NCBI GenBank assembly: GCA_947448735.1
Contig: CANFOS010000005.1
Location: 124,001-188,000 of the forward strand
Direction of reading: 5' to 3'
Source: Comamonadaceae bacterium
GTDB lineage: Bacteria; Pseudomonadota; Gammaproteobacteria; Burkholderiales; Burkholderiaceae_C
Length of the DNA: 64,000 nt
In this document: piece after piece, positions 46,426 through 55,453 of the stretch
How positions within the stretch are numbered: position 1 is the first letter of the stretch
Layout of the letters: each line of letters opens with the position of its first letter
Notes under the pieces: generated by a model
Databases searched by the model: none
Seen by the model: the letters and a program-made list of their open reading frames with translations, nothing else
Told to the model about the DNA's origin: nothing
Made by a program: the position numbers and the translations under genes

Positions 46426-48948
46426 ATGATGCAGCGCGCATCTTCTTCTTTCCATCGTTCACCGGTGTCCTGTGCAGTGTGCTGGCTGATGTCGGCGGCC
46501 GCGCTGGGGCTGGGGGTGGCTGCGTCTGCGCTGGCCCAAATCAAGGTTGAAACCCCAATGGATGAGCCTTTGCTGGTTCAACCCGTCATGCCGCAGGCGC
46601 CTGTGGAGGTGCGGGTGCTCGTGCCGCCGGATGCATCGTCCATTTCGCAGACCGCCCCGGATGCGCTGGTGGAAGAGGCGCCGGTCATGCTCAAGCGCAC
46701 GCCCGTGCTGGCCGAAGTGCCACCGGTTGGCGACATCAACAAGCCGCCTACCTTTGTGTTTGGCGACAGGATCACAGGACGGCCCAACCTGGAAACGCTG
46801 GTGGAAGGCAACGCCGAGATGCGACGCGGCGTCAGCGCCATACGCGCTGACCGAATTGAGATGTACCAGCCCGACGACATGTTTGATGCGCGCGGCAATG
46901 TGCGGGTCAGCAACAACGGCAACCAGTACCGGGGGCCAGAACTGCACCTGAAGGTCGACACGTTTGAGGGTTACTTTTTGCAGCCCACCTACCGGTTTAT
47001 CACCAACGGCGGCAATGGCATAGCGGAGCGGATTGACTTCATCAATGAAAAGAGTCTGATTGCGCGGCAAGCCACCTTCACCACCTGCGAGCGCACGGAC
47101 GAAAAGACCTGGGCCCCAGCCTGGGTGATCAGGGGTACCAGTTTCAAGTTTGACCAAGAGGCTGGAGTTGGCGAGGCCACGGACGCGGTGCTGCGGTTCA
47201 AGGATGTGCCCATTCTGGCGTTTCCGAGCTTGAGCTTTCCGCTCAGTGACAAGCGCAAATCGGGCTTGCTGCCGCCGACTTACAACGTCGACACTGTCAG
47301 CGGGAGTGTGGTCGAGCTGCCGTACTACTTCAACATCGCGCCGAATCGCGATGTCACGCTGACACCGACTGTGATGAGCAAGCGCGGCCTGAGTCTTTTG
47401 GGTGAGTACCGTTATCTGGAGCGTGACTACTCGGGCAGATTGCGCACCAACTACATGCCCAACGACAAGCTGCGCGGCATCGACCGCTGGTCGTATTCTT
47501 TGCAGCAAACGGGCCTGGTTCGGACCGATGTGCCTGCTTTAGGCAATCTTGGGCTGAGCCTGAATTTAAACCGGGTCAGCGACAACAATTACTGGCAGGA
47601 TTTCCCGCGGTCCAACACCACTCTGACACAGCGCCTGCTGGCCAACACCGCCGGCTTAAGCTGGGGCCGCGGCTTTTGGTCTGTGGGCCTGAGCGCATTG
47701 AAATGGCAAACCTTGCAGGATCCGCTGTCGCCGATCGTGCCGCCCTACAACCGGCTCCCGCAGTTGACAGTGGCCTACACCCGACTGAACGCGCCCGTTG
47801 CCGGCCGGTCCGGTTTTGACTGGTCGGTGTCTGGCGACTTCACGCGATTTTCGTCAGATCGCAGCATGACCATGCAGCCCAACAGTGACCGGGTCGTCGC
47901 GCTCGCGCAAATCAGCCGCCCCTGGATATCGCCAGGCTGGTACATCACACCCAAAATGCAGATGCATGCCACCAGCTACCAGTTTGATGCGCCGCTGGTC
48001 AATGGCGCGGTCACGGCTTCTCGCGTCGTGCCCACCTTCAGCCTGGACAGTGGCTTGCAATTTGAGCGCAAAGCCAGTTACTTTGGCCGCGACTTTACCC
48101 AGACGCTGGAGCCGCGGGCCTTTTACGTGCGCACACCTTTCAGGGACCAGAGCTCGCTGCCAAACTACGACTCGGGCGTCAATGACTTCAACTTTGCCAC
48201 CGTCTTCAATGAAAACTCATTCGTTGGCAACGACCGGATCTCTGACGCTAATTTGCTCACCCTTGGCGCGACTTCTCGTTTGCTCAATTCCGAATCAGGC
48301 GCAGAAGCCGTGCGTTTTGGTGTCGCTCAGCGCATTCGCTTTTCAAACCAGCAAGTGACGCTTCCGGGTGCTTTGCCGATCACCGATCGCATCAGCGACG
48401 TTCTGTTTGGCACGTCCATCAACTGGACCCCTCAATGGGCCGTGGACAGCACGGTGCAGTACAACCCCAAACTCAAACTGTCTGAACGCTCGTCTTTCGG
48501 GGCCCGCTACAACCCCAGCCATTACCGCGTGATCAGTGCTGCCATCAGGCGTCAGCGCGGCATCAGCAGTTCAGCGGACATTGGCTGGCAGTGGCCCATT
48601 AACGACCTGTGGGGAGACAGGGGTCAGGATCTTGGCCCTGGTCGCGGTCTGGGCGATGGGCGTTTGTACGGCGTGGGGCGACTCAATTACAGCTTTCAGG
48701 ACAAAAAACTGGTTGATGCGATTGTCGGGCTTGAGTACGATGGCTGCTGCTGGATTGGCCGTGTTGTCTTGCAGCGTTCACAAAACACGACTGTGGCGGC
48801 GGTTACCCGAATTCTGTTTCAACTTGAGCTGGTGGGGTTTTCACGGCTGGGCGTGAACCCGCTGCAACTTCTAAAAACGAATATCCCGCGCTACCAATTT
48901 TTGCGCGATCAGGTTGCCCCGCCCAGCCGTTTTACCAACTATGACTAA
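46426..48948 (+). CDS. lptD: LPS-assembly outer-membrane protein LptD
   Basis: An 840-residue protein that inserts lipopolysaccharide into the outer leaflet together with LptE. I chose the ATG at 46426; the frame opens at a TTG six bases earlier. The signal peptide ends near ASALAQIKVE. The OstA/LptA-like jellyroll covers roughly residues 100-220 (VEGNAEMRRGVSAIRADRIEMYQPDD), then the beta-barrel follows with RKSGLLPPTYN and the conserved C-terminal YDGCCWIGRVV. The last eight bases overlap surA, so the two are translated together. Confidence 0.97.
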   Translation: MMQRASSSFHRSPVSCAVCWLMSAAALGLGVAASALAQIKVETPMDEPLLVQPVMPQAPVEVRVLVPPDASSISQTAPDALVEEAPVMLKRTPVLAEVPPVGDINKPPTFVFGDRITGRPNLETLVEGNAEMRRGVSAIRADRIEMYQPDDMFDARGNVRVSNNGNQYRGPELHLKVDTFEGYFLQPTYRFITNGGNGIAERIDFINEKSLIARQATFTTCERTDEKTWAPAWVIRGTSFKFDQEAGVGEATDAVLRFKDVPILAFPSLSFPLSDKRKSGLLPPTYNVDTVSGSVVELPYYFNIAPNRDVTLTPTVMSKRGLSLLGEYRYLERDYSGRLRTNYMPNDKLRGIDRWSYSLQQTGLVRTDVPALGNLGLSLNLNRVSDNNYWQDFPRSNTTLTQRLLANTAGLSWGRGFWSVGLSALKWQTLQDPLSPIVPPYNRLPQLTVAYTRLNAPVAGRSGFDWSVSGDFTRFSSDRSMTMQPNSDRVVALAQISRPWISPGWYITPKMQMHATSYQFDAPLVNGAVTASRVVPTFSLDSGLQFERKASYFGRDFTQTLEPRAFYVRTPFRDQSSLPNYDSGVNDFNFATVFNENSFVGNDRISDANLLTLGATSRLLNSESGAEAVRFGVAQRIRFSNQQVTLPGALPITDRISDVLFGTSINWTPQWAVDSTVQYNPKLKLSERSSFGARYNPSHYRVISAAIRRQRGISSSADIGWQWPINDLWGDRGQDLGPGRGLGDGRLYGVGRLNYSFQDKKLVDAIVGLEYDGCCWIGRVVLQRSQNTTVAAVTRILFQLELVGFSRLGVNPLQLLKTNIPRYQFLRDQVAPPSRFTNYD

Positions 48949-50332
48949 CAACGCCACCCACAAACTGACTTCCATTTGCCTGTTGGTGTCGCTGATCATT
49001 GCGGTGCCACTGCAAACCCAGGCCCAAACCCTGAGGCCTTCAGGCCCCTTGCGGCTTTCATCGCCCTTGTCTCCTGCGCTGGGGCCACGAGAAGGCGCCG
49101 CACAGCAGTCGGCCGACTTCATTGTGGCGGTGGTCAACTCCGAACCCATCACCAACAACGACGTGCGCAGCAAGCTGCAGCGCGCCGAGCAGCAACTGAC
49201 CCAGCAAGGCGTGGTGATGCCGCCCAGAGCCGAGCTGGTCCGTCAGGTGCTCGAGCGTGTGATCGGCGACAAGGCGCAACTGCAGGAGGCAAAACTCTCC
49301 GGCGTGCGGGTTGACGACAACGCGGTGGCCGGCGCGGTTGAAGCCGTCGCCCAGCAAAACCAGATTTCGGTCGACGAACTGCGCCGCCGCCTCGTCGCCG
49401 ACGGCATCGCGTACAACATTTTTCGTGAACAGCTGCGAGACGAGCTGCTGGTGAACCGCTTCAGGCAGCGTGAAGTCGATGCCCGCGTGAAGGTCACGGA
49501 CCTGGAGGTTGACCAATTCCTGCGCGAACAAGAGACCAACACCGATGTCTCTTCCATGGACATCAACCTGGCCCAAATTCTGGTGGCGGTGCCTGAAAAC
49601 GCCACACCAGAGCAAGTCAAAGCCCTCGAGGCCAAAGCCCAGCAAGCGGCCGACAAGGCGCGCAGTGGGGCCGACTTCGGGGTGCTCGTCAACGAGTTTT
49701 CAGAAGCGTCGTTGCGCGCCGCAGGCGGGCAGATGGGGCTGCGCAATGCAGAGCGTTACCCGACCCTGTTTTTGGACGCCACCAAAGCCCTTCGCAATGG
49801 CGCTATCGCCGGGCCGATTCGCAGCGGTGCTGGCTTTCATGTGCTCAAGGTGGTGGAGAAACGGCGCGCCGGCACGCCAAGCATCAACATTACCCAGACC
49901 CGGGCGCGTCATATTTTGCTGCGCCCGTCGCCTCAGCTCAATGAAGCGGCTGCCGCGCAAAAACTGGCCGACATCAAAAGACGCGTTGTCGCCGGCCAGG
50001 ACTTTGCCGTGCTGGCCAAAGAAAACAGCGACGATGGCTCGGCCAAGGACGGTGGCGACCTGGGCTGGGCCAACCCCGGCATGTTTGTGCCGGAGTTTGA
50101 GCAGGTCATGAACAGCCTGGCGCCGGGCCAGATATCCGAGCCGTTTGAATCCCGTTTTGGCGTGCACATTCTTCAGGTGCTGGAGCGCCGCGAAAGCCAG
50201 TTGTCCAACCGCGAGCAACGCGAGTTGGCAAGAGCCGCCCTGCGCGAGAAAAAGCTGGAGGACGCCTATGCGCTGTGGGCGCAGGAAATCAGGGGGCGGG
50301 CGTATGTCGAGTACCGCGAAACACCCCAGTGA
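48941..50332 (+). CDS. surA: Periplasmic chaperone and peptidyl-prolyl isomerase SurA
   Basis: A 463-residue chaperone for outer-membrane proteins. The ATG at 48941 overlaps lptD by 8 bp and yields a signal peptide (SICLLVSLIIAVPLQTQAQ). The N-terminal chaperone domain starts DFIVAVVNSEPITNNDVRSK. Two parvulin domains follow, around residues 200-310 (QILVAVPENATPEQV, GGQMGLRNAERYP) and 325-430 (ARHILLRPSP, GGDLGWANPGMFVPEFE). LptD is a classic SurA client, so the overlap is functionally sensible. pdxA, present between surA and rsmA in enterics, is absent. Confidence 0.97.
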   Translation: MTNNATHKLTSICLLVSLIIAVPLQTQAQTLRPSGPLRLSSPLSPALGPREGAAQQSADFIVAVVNSEPITNNDVRSKLQRAEQQLTQQGVVMPPRAELVRQVLERVIGDKAQLQEAKLSGVRVDDNAVAGAVEAVAQQNQISVDELRRRLVADGIAYNIFREQLRDELLVNRFRQREVDARVKVTDLEVDQFLREQETNTDVSSMDINLAQILVAVPENATPEQVKALEAKAQQAADKARSGADFGVLVNEFSEASLRAAGGQMGLRNAERYPTLFLDATKALRNGAIAGPIRSGAGFHVLKVVEKRRAGTPSINITQTRARHILLRPSPQLNEAAAAQKLADIKRRVVAGQDFAVLAKENSDDGSAKDGGDLGWANPGMFVPEFEQVMNSLAPGQISEPFESRFGVHILQVLERRESQLSNREQRELARAALREKKLEDAYALWAQEIRGRAYVEYRETPQ

Positions 50333-50344
50333 TCAAAAGGCCAT

Positions 50345-51100
50345 GTGAAACACATCGCCCGTAAACGCTTCGGTCAGCATTTCCTGACCGACCGAGGCAT
50401 CATTGAAGACATCGTCCACGCCATTGCGCCACAAGCAGGGCAAACGATGGTTGAAATTGGTCCTGGCCTGGGGGCGATGACGCAGCCGCTGGTCGAGCGA
50501 CTCGGGCATTTGACGGTGATTGAGCTGGATCGTGACCTGGCCCTGCTGCTGCGCAAAAAGCCCGAACTGAGCGTGATTGAGTCCGACGTGCTGCGGGTTG
50601 ACTTTCGGCAACTGGCCGATGCCGCAACCGCGAAACTAAGAGTCGTCGGCAACCTGCCTTACAACATCTCCACCCCGATTTTGTTTCACTTGCTGGATGT
50701 GGCCGATGTGGTGCAAGACCAGCACTTCATGTTGCAAAAAGAAGTCATTGACCGCATGGTGGCCCAACCGTCTACCAGCGACTACAGCCGCCTGAGCGTG
50801 ATGCTGCAATGGCGCTATGCCATGGAAAACGTGCTGTTCGTGCCGCCCGAGAGTTTTGACCCGCCGCCGCGGGTTGACAGCGCCATTGTCCGCATGTTGC
50901 CGCATGCGGTGCCCGCCGTGTTGGACATCAAACTCTTCAGCGAGCTGGTTCGGGTCGCCTTCAGCCAGCGCCGCAAGCTGCTGCGGCATTCGCTGGGCAA
51001 ATGGCTGGAAGCGCGCAACTTCAGTGGCACGTTTAATGTGCAGCGCCGGGCCGAAGAAGTACCCGTCGCCGAATACATTGCACTGGCCCAGCTTGCCTGA
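50345..51100 (+). CDS. rsmA: 16S rRNA (adenine1518/1519-N6)-dimethyltransferase RsmA (KsgA)
   Basis: A 251-residue SAM-dependent dimethyltransferase that modifies two adenines in helix 45 of 16S rRNA. It begins at a GTG (50345) with [15 protein letters not shown], the family start. The SAM loop is [15 protein letters not shown], the acidic site VIELDRDLA, and the NLPYNIS catalytic motif is intact. It follows surA by 12 bp, so lptD-surA-rsmA is one operon, ended by a strong terminator at 51165. Confidence 0.97.
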   Translation: MKHIARKRFGQHFLTDRGIIEDIVHAIAPQAGQTMVEIGPGLGAMTQPLVERLGHLTVIELDRDLALLLRKKPELSVIESDVLRVDFRQLADAATAKLRVVGNLPYNISTPILFHLLDVADVVQDQHFMLQKEVIDRMVAQPSTSDYSRLSVMLQWRYAMENVLFVPPESFDPPPRVDSAIVRMLPHAVPAVLDIKLFSELVRVAFSQRRKLLRHSLGKWLEARNFSGTFNVQRRAEEVPVAEYIALAQLA

Positions 51101-51103
51101 TGC

Positions 51104-51170
51104 GCTATCGATTCAGGAGCTTCTCGCCCAGGTTTTCATTGGCCCGGAGACCAATTTGACCTGTAAAAAA
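51104..51170 (+). repeat. Dispersed intergenic repeat, copy F
   Basis: GCTATCGATTCAGGAGCTTC, then TTTTCATTGGCCCGGAGACC and an ACCTGTAAAA end running directly into the terminator. It starts 3 bp after the rsmA stop. Confidence 0.8.
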
Positions 51171-51200
51171 GCCCTCAAACATCACATCTGAGGGCTTTTT
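51165..51200. terminator. Strong rho-independent terminator
   Basis: AAAAAGCCCTCA (51166-51177) pairs with TGAGGGCTTTTT (51189-51200), a GC-rich stem flanked by A and T runs, so it can work in both directions. It ends the lptD-surA-rsmA operon and, from the other side, the RNase-barstar transcripts. Confidence 0.9.
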
Positions 51201-51465
51201 GGGTTCAGCGGAGCCGGGGTTCGATCGGCCGCGTCGCAAAAAAACCGGACCCCGACTGCGCTACAAAGCGACGCGCTGTGCGCGAGCGTGGCGGCCGTAT
51301 CTTAAGCGGTGGCTAACCAGTAACCTGAATTGAAAGGGCTGCTCATGCGCAGCGCCAACGGTGACACGTCCAGCAGTTTGTCGGTAGGCATGGCTTCTTC
51401 GCCTTCTGTTGCTACCACTTGAGCCTCATTCGCCCGATCCCCTTGGCTATTGTCTGGGGAGCGGG

Positions 51466-51927
51466 CTACAGAAAAGAATAGAAGCACCTGAACGGAATCT
51501 TTCGATCCGCCCAGTAGTCAGCGGCATCCCGGAAGATGTCGAGCAGCTGTTCGCGCGCCTCTTTGTCAAACTTGGCATGTGCAGGGATTTGCTCCAGCAC
51601 CACGATAAAACCGGGTTGCGGGCCTGATTTGTGAACCAGGTCCGTCATGCAGTCGTAAAGCGCGTCGAAGTTTTTGCCGAAATGGGCTGGAAAGGTGTAC
51701 TGCGCCGCAATCATGTCCAAAATGTCCTGCTTGCTCTGGGCGTTGCCCAGGTTGGCGTACAGGAAATGCTGGTTCAGGTGCGTGGCGGCATCCTGCAACT
51801 CTTGCACGCGAAAAGCGCGAATCGATTGCACGATGTTGGGCCGCACACCCTTGAGGGGCGTTTCAGTGTCCTTACGAAGTGGTGTATCCATCTCCGTGTG
51901 TCTTTCTATCAAATGATCAAAACTCAA
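51466..51927 (-). CDS. Barstar-family ribonuclease inhibitor
   Basis: A protein of up to 153 residues with the barstar fold: AATHLNQHFLYANLGNAQSKQDILDMIAAQYTFPAHFGKNFDALYDCMTD is the inhibitor's recognition region, with the acidic residue in NFDALYD that plugs an RNase active site. The frame starts at a TTG (51927); the ATG at 51891 would give 141 residues and has GGAG directly before it, so the start is uncertain. It lies 27-63 bp after a secreted barnase-like RNase gene on the same strand and is the obvious immunity partner. Confidence 0.9.
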   Translation of the reverse strand: MSFDHLIERHTEMDTPLRKDTETPLKGVRPNIVQSIRAFRVQELQDAATHLNQHFLYANLGNAQSKQDILDMIAAQYTFPAHFGKNFDALYDCMTDLVHKSGPQPGFIVVLEQIPAHAKFDKEAREQLLDIFRDAADYWADRKIPFRCFYSFL

Positions 51928-51953
51928 AATAACAACCTGTCTCGTTTAAAGGC

Positions 51954-52376
51954 CTACTGGGCAATCTTGCGAAAGCTCGCGTAGTGGTCATCGGTGTAGT
52001 AACACGCATCGGGTGCCGTGGGTTTGAGACCACCACACACAATACGCCTCGCACCCCGCGTACGTTCTCCAGGTGTTTTTACGGTGTATTCACGGTAAAA
52101 ACCGCGGTCTTTGGCGGGGAGAATTCGCTCCCGGTTACCAAACACCACGCCGTCTTTGTCGTACTTGAACGGGCCACCCGCAACAATCAACTTCATCATG
52201 TCCTGGCCTTGGGGCGGCAGTTGCGCCAGCGCCATGGTGCTTTCGGACACCGCAGGCGCAGGGCCTTTGGCGTGCACCAAGTCTGTGCTCGTCAAGGTCA
52301 AGCCAAGCATCAGGAAGCCAGCAACTGCTGAACTGACCCACTGCCTTGCCGACCCGCTACCCCGATTGCAGAACAT
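51954..52376 (-). CDS. Secreted guanyl-specific ribonuclease (barnase/RNase Sa/N1 family)
   Basis: A 140-residue protein with an N-terminal signal peptide (hydrophobic core at residues 14-30, cleavage near VHAKG). The mature part has the microbial RNase pattern: IVAGGPFKYDKDGVVFGNRE, then FYREYTVKTPG with the catalytic Glu (E96), ARRIVCGG with the catalytic Arg, and YYTDDHYASF with the catalytic His (H131). It should cleave single-stranded RNA after guanosine. Being exported and paired with a barstar gene, it fits a toxin-immunity role; secretion beyond the periplasm is not shown. Confidence 0.92.
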   Translation of the reverse strand: MFCNRGSGSARQWVSSAVAGFLMLGLTLTSTDLVHAKGPAPAVSESTMALAQLPPQGQDMMKLIVAGGPFKYDKDGVVFGNRERILPAKDRGFYREYTVKTPGERTRGARRIVCGGLKPTAPDACYYTDDHYASFRKIAQ

Positions 52377-52547
52377 GAAAAACCTTTTTCTCGAACAAAA
52401 GAGAACCCGCTTTCGGGTTAACCCTTAAATTTCAAGATACGTAGTTTGCCGCAAGTCGCCGAAAAATGCAATAGCCTGCTGAAAATTTAGGCACTTAAAA
52501 ACGGGGATTTCGGTCCAAAAAGTTAGCACCCACTACAGGAGCTGGCT

Positions 52548-54878
52548 TTATCTCGCCGCGTTCGCGTCTGCCACGGTCAAGGCCGTCATATTGACAATTC
52601 GGCGCACGGTGGCGCTGGCTGTGAGAATGTGCACGGGCTGCGCTGCACCCAGAAGGACGGGGCCAATGGCAATGTTGCCGCCAGCGGCTGTTTTCAGCAG
52701 GTTATACGAGATATTGGCTGCATCAATATTGGGAAACACCAGCAGATTGGCATCGCCCAGCAAGCCGCTGTGCGGCATCAGTGCTTCGCGCTGTTTACCG
52801 TCCAGTGCCAGGTCGCCGTGCATTTCGCCATCCACTTCAAGCCATGGTGCCTGTTCGCGCAGCAAAGCCAGTGTGCGCCGCATTTTGAGCGCGCTGGGCT
52901 CGTTGCTGCTGCCAAAGTTTGAATGTGACAGCAGTGCGGCCTTTGGCTTGATGCCAAAGCGCATCATCTCTTCGGCCGCCAGTGCGGTGATTTCGCACAG
53001 CTCTTCCGGCGTCGGGTCGTAGTTCACGTGGGTATCGACCAGAAAGATCTGGCGGTCCGGCAGCAGCAGCCCGTTCATGCAGGCGTAAACCGGCATGTTT
53101 TGTTGGGTGCTGTCGGCGCCGCCCGGGTGTTTGCCGATGACCTGGTCAATGTAGTGCAGATGTAAATGGGTGGTGCCCCAGGTGCCGCAAATCAGGCCGT
53201 CTACCTCGCCTTTGCGCAGCAGCATCGCGCCAATCAGGGTGAGCCTGCGGCGCATTTCAATCTTGGCGATTTGCACGGTTGTGCCTTGCCGCTCGGTCAT
53301 GCGGTGGTAGGTTTGCCAGAAGTCGTGGTAACGCGGGTCCTGCTCGACGTTCACCACGTCGTAGTCCAGTTCTTCTTTCAGCCGCAGGCCGAACTTGTCG
53401 ATGCGCTTGGCGATCACCAGCGGACGGCCGATCAGCGTGGGTCGTGCCAGGCCTTCGTCAACCAGAATTTGCACGGCGCGCAAGACACGCTCATCCTCAC
53501 CCTCGGCGAAGGCGACCCGTTTTTTGCTGGCCCGCTTGGCCGCGTCAAAAATCGGCTTCATGGTGGTGCCGGAGGCGTAGACAAAGTTTTGCAGGCGCGC
53601 GCGGTAAGCTTCCATGTCCGCAATCGGGCGCAGCGCAACGCCACTGTCGGCGGCTGCTTGGGCCACCGCCGGCGCAATCTTCATCATCAGGCGCGGGTCA
53701 AACGGCTTGGGAATCAAATACTCGGGGCCAAAGGCCAGCTTTTCGCCAGCGTATGCGGCGGCAACCACTTCGCTTTGCTCGGCCTGTGCCAGCTCAGCAA
53801 TGGCGTGAACGGCGGCAATTTCCATCTCGACGGTGATGGTCGACGCACCCGCGTCCAGCGCCCCCCTGAAGATGTACGGAAAGCACAGGACATTGTTGAC
53901 CTGGTTCGGATAGTCGGTGCGGCCGGTGGCGATGATGGCATCGTCGCGCACCGCTTTCACGTCGTCGGGGTTGATTTCCGGGTTCGGGTTGGCCAGCGCA
54001 AAAATAATCGGCTTGGCCGCCATTTTCTTGACCATGTCCTGCTTGAGCACACCACCGGCTGACAAGCCTAAAAAGATGTCCGCGCCTTCAATGATCTCGC
54101 TCAGCGTGCGGGCGGTGGTCTTTTGCGCAAATCCAATCTTGTCTTCATCCATCAGCTCGGTACGGCCTTCGTACACCACACCGGCCAGGTCGGTCACATA
54201 AACGTTTTCGCGCGCGATACCCAGTTTGAGCAGCAGATTCAGGCAGGCCAGCGCCGCAGCACCCGCGCCAGATGTGACCAGTTTGACCTGGCCCGGCGCT
54301 TTGCCGACGATTTTGAGCGCATTCAAAATGGCTGCTCCCACCGTGATGGCCGTGCCATGCTGGTCATCATGAAACACCGGAATCTTCATCCGTTTGCGCA
54401 GCTCGCGCTCCACATAAAAGCAGTCGGGCGCCTTGATGTCTTCCAGATTGATGGCGCCAAAGGTTGGCTCCAGCGACGCAATGATGTCTACCAGTTTGGC
54501 CGGGTCTTTTTCGTCGATCTCAATGTCGAACACATCCACGCCGGCGAACTTTTTAAACAGCACCGCCTTGCCTTCCATCACTGGCTTGGAGGCCAGCGGC
54601 CCGATGTCGCCCAGGCCCAAAACAGCGGTGCCGTTGGTGATCACGGCCACCAGATTACCGCGCGCGGTGTATTTGAAGGCGTTGTTGGGGTCTTTGACAA
54701 TTTCCTCACACGGCGCAGCGACACCCGGTGAATAAGCCAGCGCCAGATCGCGCTGGTTGGTCAGTTGCTTGGTCGCGGCGATGGCCAGCTTGCCGGGTCT
54801 TGGAAACTCGTGGTAGTCCAGCGCAGCCAGGCGCAGCTCGGCGCGTTTGTCGGCGGTGTTCAGGGGCGTGTTTGGCAT
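52548..54878 (-). CDS. maeB: NADP-dependent malic enzyme with C-terminal phosphotransacetylase-like domain
   Basis: A 776-residue enzyme converting malate to pyruvate, CO2 and NADPH. I chose the ATG at 54878 ([16 protein letters not shown]); the frame is open to 54959. The malic domain has [32 protein letters not shown] and the NAD(P) loop [16 protein letters not shown]. From about residue 430 a phosphate acetyltransferase-like domain follows ([21 protein letters not shown] to the end), which in MaeB is regulatory rather than catalytic. It is the usual large proteobacterial form. Confidence 0.95.
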   Translation of the reverse strand: MPNTPLNTADKRAELRLAALDYHEFPRPGKLAIAATKQLTNQRDLALAYSPGVAAPCEEIVKDPNNAFKYTARGNLVAVITNGTAVLGLGDIGPLASKPVMEGKAVLFKKFAGVDVFDIEIDEKDPAKLVDIIASLEPTFGAINLEDIKAPDCFYVERELRKRMKIPVFHDDQHGTAITVGAAILNALKIVGKAPGQVKLVTSGAGAAALACLNLLLKLGIARENVYVTDLAGVVYEGRTELMDEDKIGFAQKTTARTLSEIIEGADIFLGLSAGGVLKQDMVKKMAAKPIIFALANPNPEINPDDVKAVRDDAIIATGRTDYPNQVNNVLCFPYIFRGALDAGASTITVEMEIAAVHAIAELAQAEQSEVVAAAYAGEKLAFGPEYLIPKPFDPRLMMKIAPAVAQAAADSGVALRPIADMEAYRARLQNFVYASGTTMKPIFDAAKRASKKRVAFAEGEDERVLRAVQILVDEGLARPTLIGRPLVIAKRIDKFGLRLKEELDYDVVNVEQDPRYHDFWQTYHRMTERQGTTVQIAKIEMRRRLTLIGAMLLRKGEVDGLICGTWGTTHLHLHYIDQVIGKHPGGADSTQQNMPVYACMNGLLLPDRQIFLVDTHVNYDPTPEELCEITALAAEEMMRFGIKPKAALLSHSNFGSSNEPSALKMRRTLALLREQAPWLEVDGEMHGDLALDGKQREALMPHSGLLGDANLLVFPNIDAANISYNLLKTAAGGNIAIGPVLLGAAQPVHILTASATVRRIVNMTALTVADANAAR

Positions 54879-55453
54879 GTGCAGAGTCTCCAGCGGCAAC
54901 GGCCGCATGCCGTCTGTTTTCGTAAGGTGATCGATTGTAGGTCGTTTGACGGGCTGCACCCAAGTTGCTGGACCTCAGCAAAACAGCCCGGCGGTGGGCG
55001 GCTTTCGGGCTGTTTGGCGTATGCCCGCGCAGATTTTTGACTGTCACGGGTCTGCTTCGCACCAAGCGCCATGGCACCGCAACTGCTGGCTCGACTGCGC
55101 CGATTGCAACTCTTTACGCCTGTCGACCGCTTTCGGCGACAAGGCCTCACGATGTTCCGTGGTCCGCGCAGTGCGTGCGGTGACGGCTTGCCGCCAAGTC
55201 CAAAAAGCCCCATTTGACCAACGCACGCGTGGATATGCCGCTATCAATAACGTTGCATCCGCGCCAAGTTGACGGCTTCAAAAGGCGTCAAAAATACCTA
55301 ATATGTAACAAGCAGTCAAGTTTTTCAGCCAAATAACGAATCTATAGCCATCGTAGCTTGTAAATTGCTGTGAATATTTATACATTTAGAAACGACTAAA
55401 AATTTGTGCTTACTCATCTGCCTTAAAGCCTGATTTTTTCCAACGGGACACTT
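54879..55453. other. Intergenic region between maeB and the secretion genes
   Basis: About 575 bp between divergent genes with no protein frame I can support. It contains one minus-strand hairpin at 54983 and, from about 55270, an AT-rich stretch that is the likely promoter zone for the two-partner secretion genes. Specific -35/-10 elements are not convincing by eye. Confidence 0.6.
54983..55013 (-). terminator. Hairpin with T-run upstream of maeB
   Basis: On the minus strand ACAGCCCG and CGGGCTGT form an 8-bp stem followed by TTTT. It lies 105-135 bp before the maeB start, so it could be an attenuator in the maeB leader or the terminator of a lost gene. Confidence 0.45.

Noticed and set aside
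51302..51487. 61-residue minus-strand frame between the terminator and barstar gene
   Set aside because: No homology recognised, mixed codon use in its first half, and it overlaps the end of the barstar gene; not enough support for a gene.
54860..55213. 117-residue minus-strand frame overlapping the maeB start
   Set aside because: Arg/Pro/Ser-rich composition typical of an off-frame reading, and it crosses a terminator-like hairpin.
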